Assembly (NCBI GenBank): GCA_032055545.1
Contig: DAMBQR010000010.1
Location: forward strand, 19,252 to 83,251
Source of the DNA: Pseudescherichia sp032055545
GTDB lineage: Bacteria > Pseudomonadota > Gammaproteobacteria > Enterobacterales > Enterobacteriaceae
Reading direction: 5' to 3'
Length of the DNA stretch: 64,000 nucleotides
In this document: positions 33,051-41,929 of the stretch, one piece after another
How the letters are laid out: each line of letters begins with the position of its first letter
Position numbering within the stretch: the stretch's first letter is position 1
Made by a program: the position numbers and the translations under genes
Notes under the pieces: generated by a model
What the model was told of the DNA's origin: nothing
What the model saw: the letters and a program-made list of their open reading frames with translations, nothing else
The model's database searches: none

Positions 33051-34103
33051 TCAGCGATGGCCGTAGACGCGTGGACGCGTATAGTAATCAATCAACGGTA
33101 CGGTAATGTTCGCCAGCAACACCGCGAAGGCCACGCCGTCCGGGTAGCCGCCAAAGCTACGGATTAGCCAGACCAGCACACCGGTCAGTGCGCCGAAGAT
33201 CAGGCGGCCTTTATTGGTCGTTGAAGCGGTTACCGGATCGGTCAGAATAAAGAACGCTCCAAGCATCGTCGCTCCGGAGAGAATATGTATCAACGGCGAG
33301 GCCAGACTCTCCGGAGAGAAGATCCAGCCCAGCGTGGCGCAGAAGGCCAGCGTAACCAGGAAGCTAACCGGGATATGCCAGCGGATAGCCCCTTTCGCCA
33401 GCAGGAACACCCCGCCCAACAGATACGCAAGGTTGACCCACTGCCAGCCGGCACCTGCCAGCATGCCGCTGTAGATCGGGTACTGCATAATCTGGTCGAC
33501 GCTGTGTCCGGCGTGCAGCGAGGTTTTAAAGGTGTCCAGCGGCGTGGCCTGGCTGATGCCATCAATCCCCATCCGCAGGGTATCCATGTTGCCGCCGCCC
33601 GCGCTGTGGCCGGTGAAGATAATCTGCACCGCGTCCATAAAGCCAGGCACGTTAGCGGCAATCTCGTGAGGCGGTAACCAGCTGGTCATCTGCACCGGGA
33701 AGGAGATCAGCAACACCACATAGCCGATCATGGCCGGGTTGAAGGGGTTATGCCCAAGGCCGCCATAGAGTTGCTTAGCAATAATCACCGCAAAAGCGGT
33801 ACCCAGCACCACCATCCACCAGGGCGCAAACGACGGAATACTGATCGCCAGCAGCAGGCCGGTGAGCAGGGCGGAGTTATCCCTGAGGATCGCCCCTGCG
33901 TTCTGCTTACGCAGTTTAAGGATCAACCCTTCCGCAGCGAGGGCGCTCGCGCCTGCCAGCAGGATCTGCAGCAGCGTACCCCAGCCAAAGAACCAGGTCT
34001 GCACGGCGATGCCAGGTAGGGTCGCGAGCAGAACCAGCATCATAATCCGCGATGTCTGGCGCTGGTTGTGTGTATAGGGTGAGCTTGCGATTCGAAAAAC
34101 CAT
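33051..34103 (-). CDS. rsxD: Rsx/Rnf electron transport complex subunit D
   Basis: 350 residues, polytopic NqrB/RnfD family. The covalent-FMN region 'HILSGATMLGAFFILTDPVT' and the TM segment 'QMTSWLPPHEIAANVPGF' are present. Its start directly follows the rsxC stop, which implies translational coupling. Confidence 0.95.
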   Translation of the reverse strand: MVFRIASSPYTHNQRQTSRIMMLVLLATLPGIAVQTWFFGWGTLLQILLAGASALAAEGLILKLRKQNAGAILRDNSALLTGLLLAISIPSFAPWWMVVLGTAFAVIIAKQLYGGLGHNPFNPAMIGYVVLLISFPVQMTSWLPPHEIAANVPGFMDAVQIIFTGHSAGGGNMDTLRMGIDGISQATPLDTFKTSLHAGHSVDQIMQYPIYSGMLAGAGWQWVNLAYLLGGVFLLAKGAIRWHIPVSFLVTLAFCATLGWIFSPESLASPLIHILSGATMLGAFFILTDPVTASTTNKGRLIFGALTGVLVWLIRSFGGYPDGVAFAVLLANITVPLIDYYTRPRVYGHR

Positions 34104-36074
34104 CTATTCCTCGTTAACTGCCTGTTTTGCGGCCTTTTTGGCCTGAGCCCTGGCGATAGCTGCCGCCACGGCCGCTTTGCGCGGATCGTCATTGGCCGCC
34201 GGGGTATCCACTCTTTTTTCAATAACCTGCTGCTCTGCTTTACGCGCCTTTGCACGGGCGATTGCAGCCTCAACGGCGGCTTTGCGCGGGTCAACCGGTG
34301 CGGCTGGATCGGCAACCGGCTCAGGCGTCGCCTCTGGCGCTGCCGTCTGCGCGGCCTTACGTGCTTTCGCTCGGGCGATGGCCGCTTCAACGGCGGCTTT
34401 GCGCGGATCGGCTGGCTCAGCCACTGCCTCTGCCACAGGCTGTTGGACTTTTTCGGCCTGACGCGCGCGGGCTTCGGCCTTGCGGGCTTCGCGAGCGGCA
34501 ATCACCGCACTGTTATCCGGCTCGGCACCGGCCTGAACCACCACCGGCTGGGCGGCGCGCTGCTGTTTTTCACGCACACGAGCCAAAGCAGCGTTTACCG
34601 CATCTTTATCTTTCGCAGCTGGCTGGGCAGCAGACTTTTTATGGCGCTCAAGGCGCGCCGCTTTATCCCGCTCCAGGCGAGCCTGACGCGCTTCAAAGCG
34701 AATTTTTGCCTCGGCGGCGCGCTTCTCTTCCTGAGCGATAGCGTAAATCTCGGCCTTCTCCTGACGGAAGTACTGCACCAGCGGAATGTTGCTGGGACAG
34801 ACCCAGGCGCAGGCTCCGCATTCGATACAGTCCGCCAGGTTATGCGCGGTAGCCTTATCGTGCTGCTGGCCTTTGCTGAACCAGTAGAGCTGCTGCGGCA
34901 GCAGATCCGCCGGGCAGGCATCGGCGCAGGCGCTGCAGCGAATGCAGCCTTTCTCTTCCGGCGTCTCGCCCATTTCGCTGGCGGAAGGAGCCAGCAGGCA
35001 GTTGGTAATTTTTACTACCGGCACGTCCAGCCACGGCAGGGTAAAGCCCATCAGCGGGCCACCCATAATTACCAGCTGCTCGCCTGAGGGGCAAAAACCG
35101 GCGGCGTCGAGCAGGTGGCGTACCGGCGTCCCCAGGCGCGCCCAGACGTTGCCTGGCTGCGTGACGGCCTCGCCGGTCAGCGTCACTACGCGTTCGGTCA
35201 GCGGCTCGCCATCGACCACCGCACGCTTAACGGCGAAAGCAGTACCGACGTTTTGCATCAGTACGCCGATATCAGACGAACGACCACCGTGAGGAACCTG
35301 TTTGCCGGTGAGGAGTTGCGTCAGCTGCTTCGCACCGCCAGAGGGATACTTCGTCGGGACCACGCGCAGCATAATATCATGCGCATTAGCCAGCACTGCC
35401 CGCAGCATCGAGATGGCCTGCGGCTTGTTATCTTCAATGCCGATCAACACCTGACGCGGCTGCAGAATATGCGCAAGGATACGAATGCCTTCGACAATCT
35501 GCGCGGCACAATCCTGCATCAGGCGATCGTCGGCGGTAATATAGGGCTCGCACTCTGCGGCATTGATAATCAGCGTTTCGATCTTATCCCCACCACCCAG
35601 CAGTTTGTTGCCGGTGGGGAAACCCGCGCCGCCGAGGCCCGCCACGCCGTACTGGTGGATGCGTTCAATCAGCTCGGCGCGCGTACGTGAGCGATAGTCG
35701 CTCCAGCCGTCGCGCTCGATCCAGCGGTCTTCACCGTCAGCATCAATAATCACGCTCAGTTCGGCCAGCGCCGACGGGTGGGCAGTAGAGTGGGGGGCAA
35801 TCGCCACTACCGTCCCGGAGGTGGGCGCATGAACAGGCAGCATGCGGCCACGGCCACGCGTCAGCGGCTGGCCGCGCAGGACGCGCTCGCCGACGGCCAC
35901 GCACAGCTCGCCTTCAGCGCCAATGTGCTGCTTAAGAGGAATGACAAATCGTCCGGCCAGCGGCAGCTGGCGCAGCGGCGTACCGTTTGACTGGGTTTTC
36001 ATCTCCGGCGGATGGATGCCGCCGTTGAAATCCCAGATCTTATCTTTTTTAAATGCGGAGAATAGCTTAAGCAT
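34104..36074 (-). CDS. rsxC: Rsx/Rnf electron transport complex subunit C
   Basis: 656 residues. The start was placed at ATG 36074, which overlaps the rsxB stop by 8 bases and matches E. coli RsxC (MLKLFSAFKKDKIWDFNGG); the open frame runs further upstream but over rsxB. Domains: an NADH-binding/SLBB region (GVAGLGGAGFPTGNKL), two [4Fe-4S] motifs (CIRCSACADACP and CIECGACAWVCP), then a charged Ala/Arg/Lys coiled tail. The tail contains three copies of a ~19-residue unit beginning DPRKAAVEAAIARAKARKA. It is shorter than the 740-residue K-12 protein, mainly in this tail. Confidence 0.94.
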   Translation of the reverse strand: MLKLFSAFKKDKIWDFNGGIHPPEMKTQSNGTPLRQLPLAGRFVIPLKQHIGAEGELCVAVGERVLRGQPLTRGRGRMLPVHAPTSGTVVAIAPHSTAHPSALAELSVIIDADGEDRWIERDGWSDYRSRTRAELIERIHQYGVAGLGGAGFPTGNKLLGGGDKIETLIINAAECEPYITADDRLMQDCAAQIVEGIRILAHILQPRQVLIGIEDNKPQAISMLRAVLANAHDIMLRVVPTKYPSGGAKQLTQLLTGKQVPHGGRSSDIGVLMQNVGTAFAVKRAVVDGEPLTERVVTLTGEAVTQPGNVWARLGTPVRHLLDAAGFCPSGEQLVIMGGPLMGFTLPWLDVPVVKITNCLLAPSASEMGETPEEKGCIRCSACADACPADLLPQQLYWFSKGQQHDKATAHNLADCIECGACAWVCPSNIPLVQYFRQEKAEIYAIAQEEKRAAEAKIRFEARQARLERDKAARLERHKKSAAQPAAKDKDAVNAALARVREKQQRAAQPVVVQAGAEPDNSAVIAAREARKAEARARQAEKVQQPVAEAVAEPADPRKAAVEAAIARAKARKAAQTAAPEATPEPVADPAAPVDPRKAAVEAAIARAKARKAEQQVIEKRVDTPAANDDPRKAAVAAAIARAQAKKAAKQAVNEE

Positions 36075-36645
36075 GTTGTTCCACAGGGATAATGCGCACC
36101 GGAATGGTTTGCAGATCCCATTTCCAGCTTTCGGTTGTTGTCGCGACGGGACGCAGGTCGATACACTGCGTCGGGCACGGAGCAACACAAAGGTTACAGC
36201 CGGTGCAGAGATCGCTGATGACCGTATGCATGGCGCGGGTTGCGCCAACGATGGCGTCAACCGGGCAGGCCTGAATGCACTTGGTGCAGCCGATGCAGTT
36301 AGGTTCGTCAATCACTGCCAGCATACGTACCGGCTCTACGGCCTCGGCATCGTCACCAATCGGCTGCGGATCGACGTTTAACAGCGTAGCGATCTTAAGC
36401 ATGACCGCTTCACCACCTGGGGCGCAGCGGTTAATCTTCTCGCCCTGGCTACCCACGGCTTCTGCATAGGGGCGACAGCCAGGGTAGCCGCACTGACCAC
36501 ACTGGCTCTGCGGCAGCAGGTTATCAATTTTTTCGACGACCGGATCGTCCTCTACCGCAAAACGGCGTGAGGCATAGCCGAGAATCAGGCCAAAGATCAG
36601 CCCGAGCACGCTCAGGGCAGCAATGGCTATCCAGATTGCAGTCAT
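36067..36645 (-). CDS. rsxB: Rsx/Rnf electron transport complex subunit B
   Basis: 192 residues. One N-terminal membrane helix, an Fe-S motif CGQCGYPGC, and two ferredoxin-type [4Fe-4S] motifs (CIGCTKCIQACP, CTGCNLCVAPCP). It carries electrons toward RsxA/E. A one-base overlap joins it to rsxA. Confidence 0.96.
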   Translation of the reverse strand: MTAIWIAIAALSVLGLIFGLILGYASRRFAVEDDPVVEKIDNLLPQSQCGQCGYPGCRPYAEAVGSQGEKINRCAPGGEAVMLKIATLLNVDPQPIGDDAEAVEPVRMLAVIDEPNCIGCTKCIQACPVDAIVGATRAMHTVISDLCTGCNLCVAPCPTQCIDLRPVATTTESWKWDLQTIPVRIIPVEQHA

Positions 36646-37226
36646 TACAGCTTCACCAGACCACTAAAGCCCATAAAGGCCAGAGACATCAAACCCGCAG
36701 TAACCAGTGCGATAGCATTACCGCGGAACGGTGCAGGCACATCCGCCACCGCCAGACGTTCACGAATGGCGGCAAACAGGACCATCACCAGCGAAAAGCC
36801 GACGGCCGCGGAGAAACCGTACAGCGCCGACTGTAAAAAATTATGCCCGAGGTTGATGTTCAGCAGCGCCACGCCCAGCACCGCACAGTTGGTGGTGATG
36901 AGCGGCAGGAAGATCCCCAGCAGGCGGTAGAGGGCCGGGCTGGTTTTACGTACCACCATTTCGGTGAACTGCACCACCACGGCGATGACCAGAATAAAGG
37001 CCAGGGTACGCAGATAGATCAGATCGAGCGGGATCAGAATCCACGTATCAATCAGCCACGCGCAAATAGAGGCCAGAGTCATTACAAAGGTGGTCGCCAG
37101 TCCCATCCCCATGGCGGTCTCCAGCTTTTTGGACACCCCCATAAACGGGCAGAGACCGAGGAACTTAACCAGCACAAAGTTATTAACCAGTACGGTTCCG
37201 ACAAACAGCAACAGATAATCAGTCAT
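36645..37226 (-). CDS. rsxA: Rsx/Rnf electron transport complex subunit A
   Basis: 193 residues, six hydrophobic segments, first gene of rsxABCDGE-nth. Conserved 'VNNFVLVKFLGLCPFMGVSK' and 'ITTNCAVLGVALLN' hold the Cys residues that, with those of RsxE, coordinate the membrane cluster. It lies 78 bp downstream of ydgK on the same strand. Confidence 0.96.
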   Translation of the reverse strand: MTDYLLLFVGTVLVNNFVLVKFLGLCPFMGVSKKLETAMGMGLATTFVMTLASICAWLIDTWILIPLDLIYLRTLAFILVIAVVVQFTEMVVRKTSPALYRLLGIFLPLITTNCAVLGVALLNINLGHNFLQSALYGFSAAVGFSLVMVLFAAIRERLAVADVPAPFRGNAIALVTAGLMSLAFMGFSGLVKL

Positions 37227-37304
37227 TATTCAGCCTGAAAAAGAGTAGCCGCCTATTATCGGATAAATCCATCCGGGCGACAACAGTACAACGTATAGGG
37301 TTAA

Positions 37305-37745
37305 TTATGGGTTAACGAAGGTCTTCTTCACCCGCTGCGATCGTTTGAAATAGGGGACGATCAGGGCGGCAGCCAGTAACGGAAACAGCAGCTGGCGCAG
37401 CGCCAGGGCGTCTGATACCGGTGAAAACGCAAACGCCTTCAGCGCCAGCACGATGGTGATGAGCAGCCAGAGAATATAGTACCTTGGCACCAGCCTGCGA
37501 CGCTTAAAGAAAGCAACGGTTAACCACAGGGTGTAAATGCCCATGGCCACAGCAAAGATAAACGAGGCGTACCATAGCGTTTTATCCCCGGCGCTTTGGG
37601 CATTCAGCACGGCATTAAACTCAGGCGTCAGCAGCACGGTAATAAAGCGTACCACTACAAACAGCGTTCCCAACAAGGAGACCAGCAGCCAGGCGAGGGG
37701 AGCCAGCAACCAGCCTCCAATACGTTCAGCAGGCGTTGCGGTCAT
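37305..37745 (-). CDS. ydgK: DUF2569 inner-membrane protein YdgK
   Basis: 146 residues with four predicted membrane segments and the family start 'RIGGWLLAPLAWLLVSLLG'. It is slightly longer than the K-12 version. Function unknown. It lies just upstream of rsxA. The K-12 gene cnu, expected between ydgK and blr, is not found in the 147-bp gap. Confidence 0.88.
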   Translation of the reverse strand: MTATPAERIGGWLLAPLAWLLVSLLGTLFVVVRFITVLLTPEFNAVLNAQSAGDKTLWYASFIFAVAMGIYTLWLTVAFFKRRRLVPRYYILWLLITIVLALKAFAFSPVSDALALRQLLFPLLAAALIVPYFKRSQRVKKTFVNP

Positions 37746-37892
37746 ATCATCTTCTCCCCTGGCATGGTTAACTCACTTTTGCAGGGCGAGAGTATAAAGC
37801 ATTATACAGCGAATGCTACCCGCGCTATTTGCTACCGCACGTGGCGACAAATGACCGTCACAACAGGCGTTTAAAAATAACGCGGATGAGCA

Positions 37893-38018
37893 CTATTTTA
37901 CCTGAACGGTAGCGGCAGGTTCCGGTGGCTGGTAGTTGTCAATGTGGCTGGCAACGCCCAAAAGTATAGCGCTCACGCCCAGCACGACCCACCCAGCTAA
38001 CTCAATGATTCGGTTCAT
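37893..38018 (-). CDS. blr: Small divisome membrane protein Blr
   Basis: 41 residues: MNRIIELAGWVVLGVSAIL, rest of one membrane span, then the polar tail HIDNYQPPEPAATVQVK. Matches E. coli Blr in length, sequence and position. Blr is a late divisome-associated peptide (first noted for beta-lactam resistance), thought to stabilise FtsQLB-type contacts. The ribosome site is weak (CCGGGATA). Confidence 0.92.
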   Translation of the reverse strand: MNRIIELAGWVVLGVSAILLGVASHIDNYQPPEPAATVQVK

Positions 38019-38235
38019 TATCCCGGACATACTTTTCTATTTCTCCCTGTATATAGAAATGGCATAGTATCGGCGTAAAAAGGCCCCAGCAAGTAACAAA
38101 CCATATTTTCAGCCTATTCGCAATTGGAACGTTAAACTGCGCTACAGGATGTTTCAGATAAGTTATAAACTGCATATTATTGTGACAACTTTGTTGAGGG
38201 TAGAAATATCCCCGCACACTGACGAGAGGCAGCAT

Positions 38236-39276
38236 ATGAACGATAAAATTCGGGTCGGATTAATCGGCTACGGCTACGCCAGTAAGACATTTCACGCCCC
38301 ATTAATTGACGGTACGTCGGGAATGGAGCTGGCCGCTATCTCCAGTAGCGATGAGGCGAAGGTGAAGGCGGAGTGGCCTGCGGTACCGGTCGTCTCTGAA
38401 CCTAAGCATCTCTTCAACGATCCCAGCCTCGATCTGATTGTTATTCCGACGCCCAATGATACCCACTTTCCGCTGGCCAGGGCGGCGCTGGAGGCGGGCA
38501 AGCATGTCGTCGTCGATAAGCCCTTTACCGTGACACTGTCACAAGCGCGTGAGCTGGATGCGTTGGCTCGCAGCCTGGGCCGCGTGCTCTCGGTATTCCA
38601 TAATCGCCGCTGGGACAGCGATTTTCTGACGGTAAAGGCCCTGATAGCAGAAGGTGCCCTGGGTGAAGTGAACTACTTTGAGTCGCATTTCGATCGCTTC
38701 CGTCCGCAGGTGCGTAACCGCTGGCGCGAGCTGGCCGGGCCGGGTAGCGGCATCTGGTACGATTTGGGTCCGCATCTGCTTGACCAGGCGGTGAACCTGT
38801 TCGGCCTGCCGGTAAGCATTACTGTCGATCTGGCTCAGCTGCGTCCCGGTGCGCAGGCGACGGATTACTTCCACGCGGTGCTGAGCTATCCCCAGCGCCG
38901 GATCGTACTCCATGGCACGCTGTTGGCGGCGGCGGAGTCGGCCCGCTATATCGTTCATGGCACGCGCGGCAGCTACGTGAAATATGGTCTCGATCCACAG
39001 GAGGAGCGGCTGAAAAACGGCGAGCGCCTGCCGCAGGAGGACTGGGGCTATGATATGCGAGACGGTGTGTTAACTCGCGTGCAGGGTGAAGAGGTGGCGG
39101 AGGAGAGCTGGCTTACCGTACCGGGGAACTATCCGGCCTACTATGCCGGTATCCGCGATGCGCTAAACGGCGTGGGTGAAAACCCGGTGCCCGCCAGCCA
39201 GGCGATTCAGATTATGGAGCTGATCGAGTTAGGCATGGAGTCGGCCAAGCACCGCTCGACCCTGTGCCTGGCTTAG
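38236..39276 (+). CDS. ydgJ: Gfo/Idh/MocA-family NAD(P)-dependent oxidoreductase YdgJ
   Basis: 346 residues. Rossmann motif GLIGYGYASKTFHAPLI at the N-terminus, 'GKHVVVDKPFTVT' (the E/D-K-P motif of the family) and 'WYDLGPHLLDQAV' in the second domain. GAGAGGCAGCAT precedes ATG 38236; an in-frame ATG 87 bp upstream is ignored because the Rossmann strand begins here. Substrate unknown. Confidence 0.94.
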   Translation: MNDKIRVGLIGYGYASKTFHAPLIDGTSGMELAAISSSDEAKVKAEWPAVPVVSEPKHLFNDPSLDLIVIPTPNDTHFPLARAALEAGKHVVVDKPFTVTLSQARELDALARSLGRVLSVFHNRRWDSDFLTVKALIAEGALGEVNYFESHFDRFRPQVRNRWRELAGPGSGIWYDLGPHLLDQAVNLFGLPVSITVDLAQLRPGAQATDYFHAVLSYPQRRIVLHGTLLAAAESARYIVHGTRGSYVKYGLDPQEERLKNGERLPQEDWGYDMRDGVLTRVQGEEVAEESWLTVPGNYPAYYAGIRDALNGVGENPVPASQAIQIMELIELGMESAKHRSTLCLA

Positions 39277-39282
39277 CAGATG

Positions 39283-39310
39283 TGCCGCCCAACCGGGCGG
39301 CATCTTTTTT
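39283..39310 (+). terminator. ydgJ terminator
   Basis: TGCCGCCC-AACC-GGGCGGCA followed by TCTTTTTT; the tail reaches the stop codon of convergent add. Confidence 0.88.
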
Positions 39311-40310
39311 ACGCGGTGCGCAGGCTGTCTCTTAACGCCTGCTTCTCTGCCGCACTGAGGAAAGCCACTTCAAGGCCGTTGACTTGCGCCTGGCGGATCT
39401 GCGCCTGGCTCAGGCCCGCCTGTGGCGCTGCCACGCGATATTCGTGAATAATATCTACCCCCTGAACCGCCGGATCGTCGGTGTTGATGGTTGCCAGAAT
39501 GCCGTGCTCAAGGAAAGCCTTCAGCGGATGCGCGTCCAGCGAGGCAACGGTGCTGGTCTGGATGTTAGAGGTCAGGCAGGACTCAATGCCGATGCGTTGC
39601 TCGGCGAGGAAATCCATCAGCGCCCGATCTTCAATAGCTTTGACGCCGTGCCCGATACGCTCAGCACCCAGCTCGCGGATCGCCTGCCAGATACTCTCCG
39701 GTCCAGCGGCTTCACCGGCGTGAACGGTAATGTGCCAGCCCGCGTCGCGGCCACGGTTAAAGTGGGTCAGGAACAGGCTGCCGGGGAAGCCCAGCTCGTC
39801 GCCGGCCAGATCCAGCCCGGTAATGGCATCGCGGTGGGCCAGCAGGGCTTCCAGCTCCTCGACGCAGGCATCCTCGCCAAAGGTGCGGCTCAGAATACCG
39901 ATCAGGCGAGCCTGAACGTTGAACGCCTCGCTACCCTGACGCACGCCCTCGATCACCGCCTCAACCACGCCCGCGACCGGCAGGCCGTGGGTCATCGCCA
40001 TATAGCGGGGGGAGAAGCGCAGCTCGACATAGTGCAGTCCGTTACGTGCGGCATCTTCCATATTTTCAAACGCTACGCGGCGGCAGGCGTCAAGCGAGGC
40101 CAGCACCTTAACACCCCAGTCCAGCTTCGCCAGGAAGCTCACCAGATCCGGTTCGTTAGCGGTCACCTGTACATGCGGACGCAGCGACTCAAGCGTGTCG
40201 GCGGGCAGGACAAGAGAAAACTCACGGCCAAGGTCAAGGATGGTTTGCGCCCGGATGTTGCCATCAAGATGGCGATGAATGTCGGTCAAAGGGAGGTTAG
40301 CGTCAATCAT
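39309..40310 (-). CDS. add: Adenosine deaminase
   Basis: 333 residues, metal-dependent TIM barrel. Zn ligands: 'LTDIHRHLDGNIR' (HxH), 'ITVHAGEAAGPESI' (His and the catalytic Glu) and 'STINTDDPAV'-type 'ATINTDDPAVQG' (Asp pair); 'ERIGHGVKAIED' supplies the catalytic His. It converts adenosine to inosine. In K-12 malY follows immediately; here a 4-kb insert intervenes. Confidence 0.96.
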   Translation of the reverse strand: MIDANLPLTDIHRHLDGNIRAQTILDLGREFSLVLPADTLESLRPHVQVTANEPDLVSFLAKLDWGVKVLASLDACRRVAFENMEDAARNGLHYVELRFSPRYMAMTHGLPVAGVVEAVIEGVRQGSEAFNVQARLIGILSRTFGEDACVEELEALLAHRDAITGLDLAGDELGFPGSLFLTHFNRGRDAGWHITVHAGEAAGPESIWQAIRELGAERIGHGVKAIEDRALMDFLAEQRIGIESCLTSNIQTSTVASLDAHPLKAFLEHGILATINTDDPAVQGVDIIHEYRVAAPQAGLSQAQIRQAQVNGLEVAFLSAAEKQALRDSLRTA

Positions 40311-40370
40311 GGTTGCACTCTTTTTTAGATAAAGTGCAGAACATTATAAAAATAAAACGCGACGAAAAGC

Positions 40371-40406
40371 TATATTGCGCGAGGAAAATTTTCCTTACGC
40401 AATATA
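40371..40406. other. 36-bp near-perfect palindrome between add and the 2H-phosphoesterase gene
   Basis: The arms (40371-40388 and 40389-40406) match at 16 of 18 positions, starting TATATTGCG and meeting at AAAATTTT. On the minus strand it follows the phosphoesterase gene by 67 bp and is trailed by GCTTTTCG, so it may act as its terminator. It also lies 61 bp upstream of add and could be an operator. Confidence 0.6.
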
Positions 40407-40473
40407 AATCATCTGCTCTCGTCCAGCCAGGAAAACAGTAAATACCGTCAGCCAGGTAAAAGCCGCGCCAAAA

Positions 40474-41148
40474 TTAGAACTCTATCGGATAACATTTTGT
40501 CCAATTATAGTTGATCCGCGCTAACGTTAATTCTCCTGTAACATCACCGAAATCAATGTCCTGACGTTCATAAAAAAATTGCCGCACTGCTGCAGGTAAA
40601 AAAGCAGCGCTGTAACGCAGAAGCGTACTGTGCCAGAACGGCGCAGGTAATGGGCTACGGGTATGACGTTTCAGCAGTTCATTTCTCCAGGAGGAGGCTA
40701 AGATTTTCTCGCAAAATGACTGGCGCATGGCACTCGCCGGCGCATCCGGGATACCTGCCAGTAACAGCTGGCTGGGCAAAGCAACAAAACGGAGGTTTCT
40801 GATAACAATCTTTTTTGCCTGATAGTCAGTCCAGATAGTTCGCAATTGCTCCACCTTCGCAGGCAATGGCTCGTTTACCTCATACAGGGGTAGAGTCAGG
40901 GGTAAGAAAGTGAAATGGAGGCCATGTGCTGGCAGAGTATCGGCGAGGGAGTCACTCCCTGTTAAGGCTTTCAATTCATCAATGAGACGTGAAATAAAAA
41001 GAGTCATGGGAGGTTGTATGCCCGTCGCAAGAGCAAGTTTTACCGGATCGTAATAACTCTCTTCTCTAACGTCCCCGATTCCTGCATTTTTCTTCCACGT
41101 CGCGATGGTGCTTACATTTGTCGAACGATAAACATTTGGCAAACTCAT
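40474..41148 (-). CDS. 2H-phosphoesterase-superfamily protein (RNA ligase/CPDase-like)
   Basis: 224 residues. Two H-x-T motifs about 95 residues apart define the catalytic pair of 2H phosphoesterases: His78-Phe-Thr80 in HGLHFTFLPL and His173-Ser-Thr175 in FWHSTLLRY. Members hydrolyse 2',3'-cyclic phosphates or cyclic (oligo)nucleotides, or seal RNA ends; which applies here is unknown. No signal peptide or membrane segment. Its ATG overlaps the TGA of the peroxidase gene by four bases (ATGA), so the two are probably translated together. It is not part of the K-12 backbone. The superfamily call is from motifs only. Confidence 0.65.
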   Translation of the reverse strand: MSLPNVYRSTNVSTIATWKKNAGIGDVREESYYDPVKLALATGIQPPMTLFISRLIDELKALTGSDSLADTLPAHGLHFTFLPLTLPLYEVNEPLPAKVEQLRTIWTDYQAKKIVIRNLRFVALPSQLLLAGIPDAPASAMRQSFCEKILASSWRNELLKRHTRSPLPAPFWHSTLLRYSAAFLPAAVRQFFYERQDIDFGDVTGELTLARINYNWTKCYPIEF

Positions 41149-41627
41149 ATTTTAAGCGCAGCCAGGATGGCAGCCTCCATTTTCTCCGGAGTAGTGAACG
41201 GAGCAAAACGCTTGAGCGGTTTGCCGTCGCGTCCAATCAGGAACTTGGTGAAGTTCCACTTGATCCTTCCACCCAGCACACCGGGCAATTCATCTTTCAG
41301 GTAACGAAACAGCGGGTGCGTAGCGGCGCCGTTGACCTCCACTTTCTCGAACATCGGAAAGCTCACGCCGTAGTTGATGTGACAGGTCTGCTCGATTTCA
41401 TCGGCACCGCCGGGCTCCTGCTTACCAAACTGGTTGCAGGGGAAACCAAGTACCACCAGCCCCTGGGCAGCGTATTTCTTGTAGAGTGCTTCAAGGCCTG
41501 CATACTGTGGCGTGAAGCCACAATGGCTGGCGGTATTTACCACCAGGACTAGCTTGCCAGCGTAGTCGGCCATTGAGATGGGCTGGCCGCGCAGAGTGGT
41601 GGCGGTAATTTGGTGGAAAGTGGTCAT
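41145..41627 (-). CDS. Glutathione peroxidase-family thiol peroxidase
   Basis: 160 residues. The peroxidatic Cys36 is in NTASHCGFTPQYAGLE, with the other active-site residues in 'GFPCNQFGKQEPG' (Gln70) and 'KWNFTKFL' (Trp124, Asn125). Cys64 and Cys82 are candidates for the resolving thiol, as in thioredoxin-dependent members. The start was put at ATG 41627 (GAGG upstream); an open frame extends 46 codons further but looks unrelated to the family. It is related to but distinct from E. coli BtuE (183 residues). First gene of a coupled pair with the 2H-phosphoesterase gene. Confidence 0.88.
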   Translation of the reverse strand: MTTFHQITATTLRGQPISMADYAGKLVLVVNTASHCGFTPQYAGLEALYKKYAAQGLVVLGFPCNQFGKQEPGGADEIEQTCHINYGVSFPMFEKVEVNGAATHPLFRYLKDELPGVLGGRIKWNFTKFLIGRDGKPLKRFAPFTTPEKMEAAILAALKI

Positions 41628-41929
41628 ATTGGGAACCTCAGAGCAGAATGAGTTTGACGCCGATATTGCCGCGCAGCATCTGGCTGCAGAGGCGTGATGA
41701 GTGAAGGCGGGAAATTTAGCTTTCTGAACTGCTGATTTTACCGCTTCGCAGTACGCTCTATTCATTTTTGTGGCTCAGGAAGCTGTGTATTTATTGCCAC
41801 CCTGATCGCCCGAGATTGTGCACCCCATTCATCCTGATCGTCCTGGTTGCCGGAACCTCCGACTCCCTCCTACTGCCGGGACGTCAATCCGCCCGCCCAC
41901 ACCAGGTGAACATCACTCTATTAAAGGAT

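Noticed and set aside
41628..41765. 46-codon N-terminal extension of the glutathione peroxidase
   Set aside because: The extension is unrelated to the family and the internal ATG has a good GAGG site.
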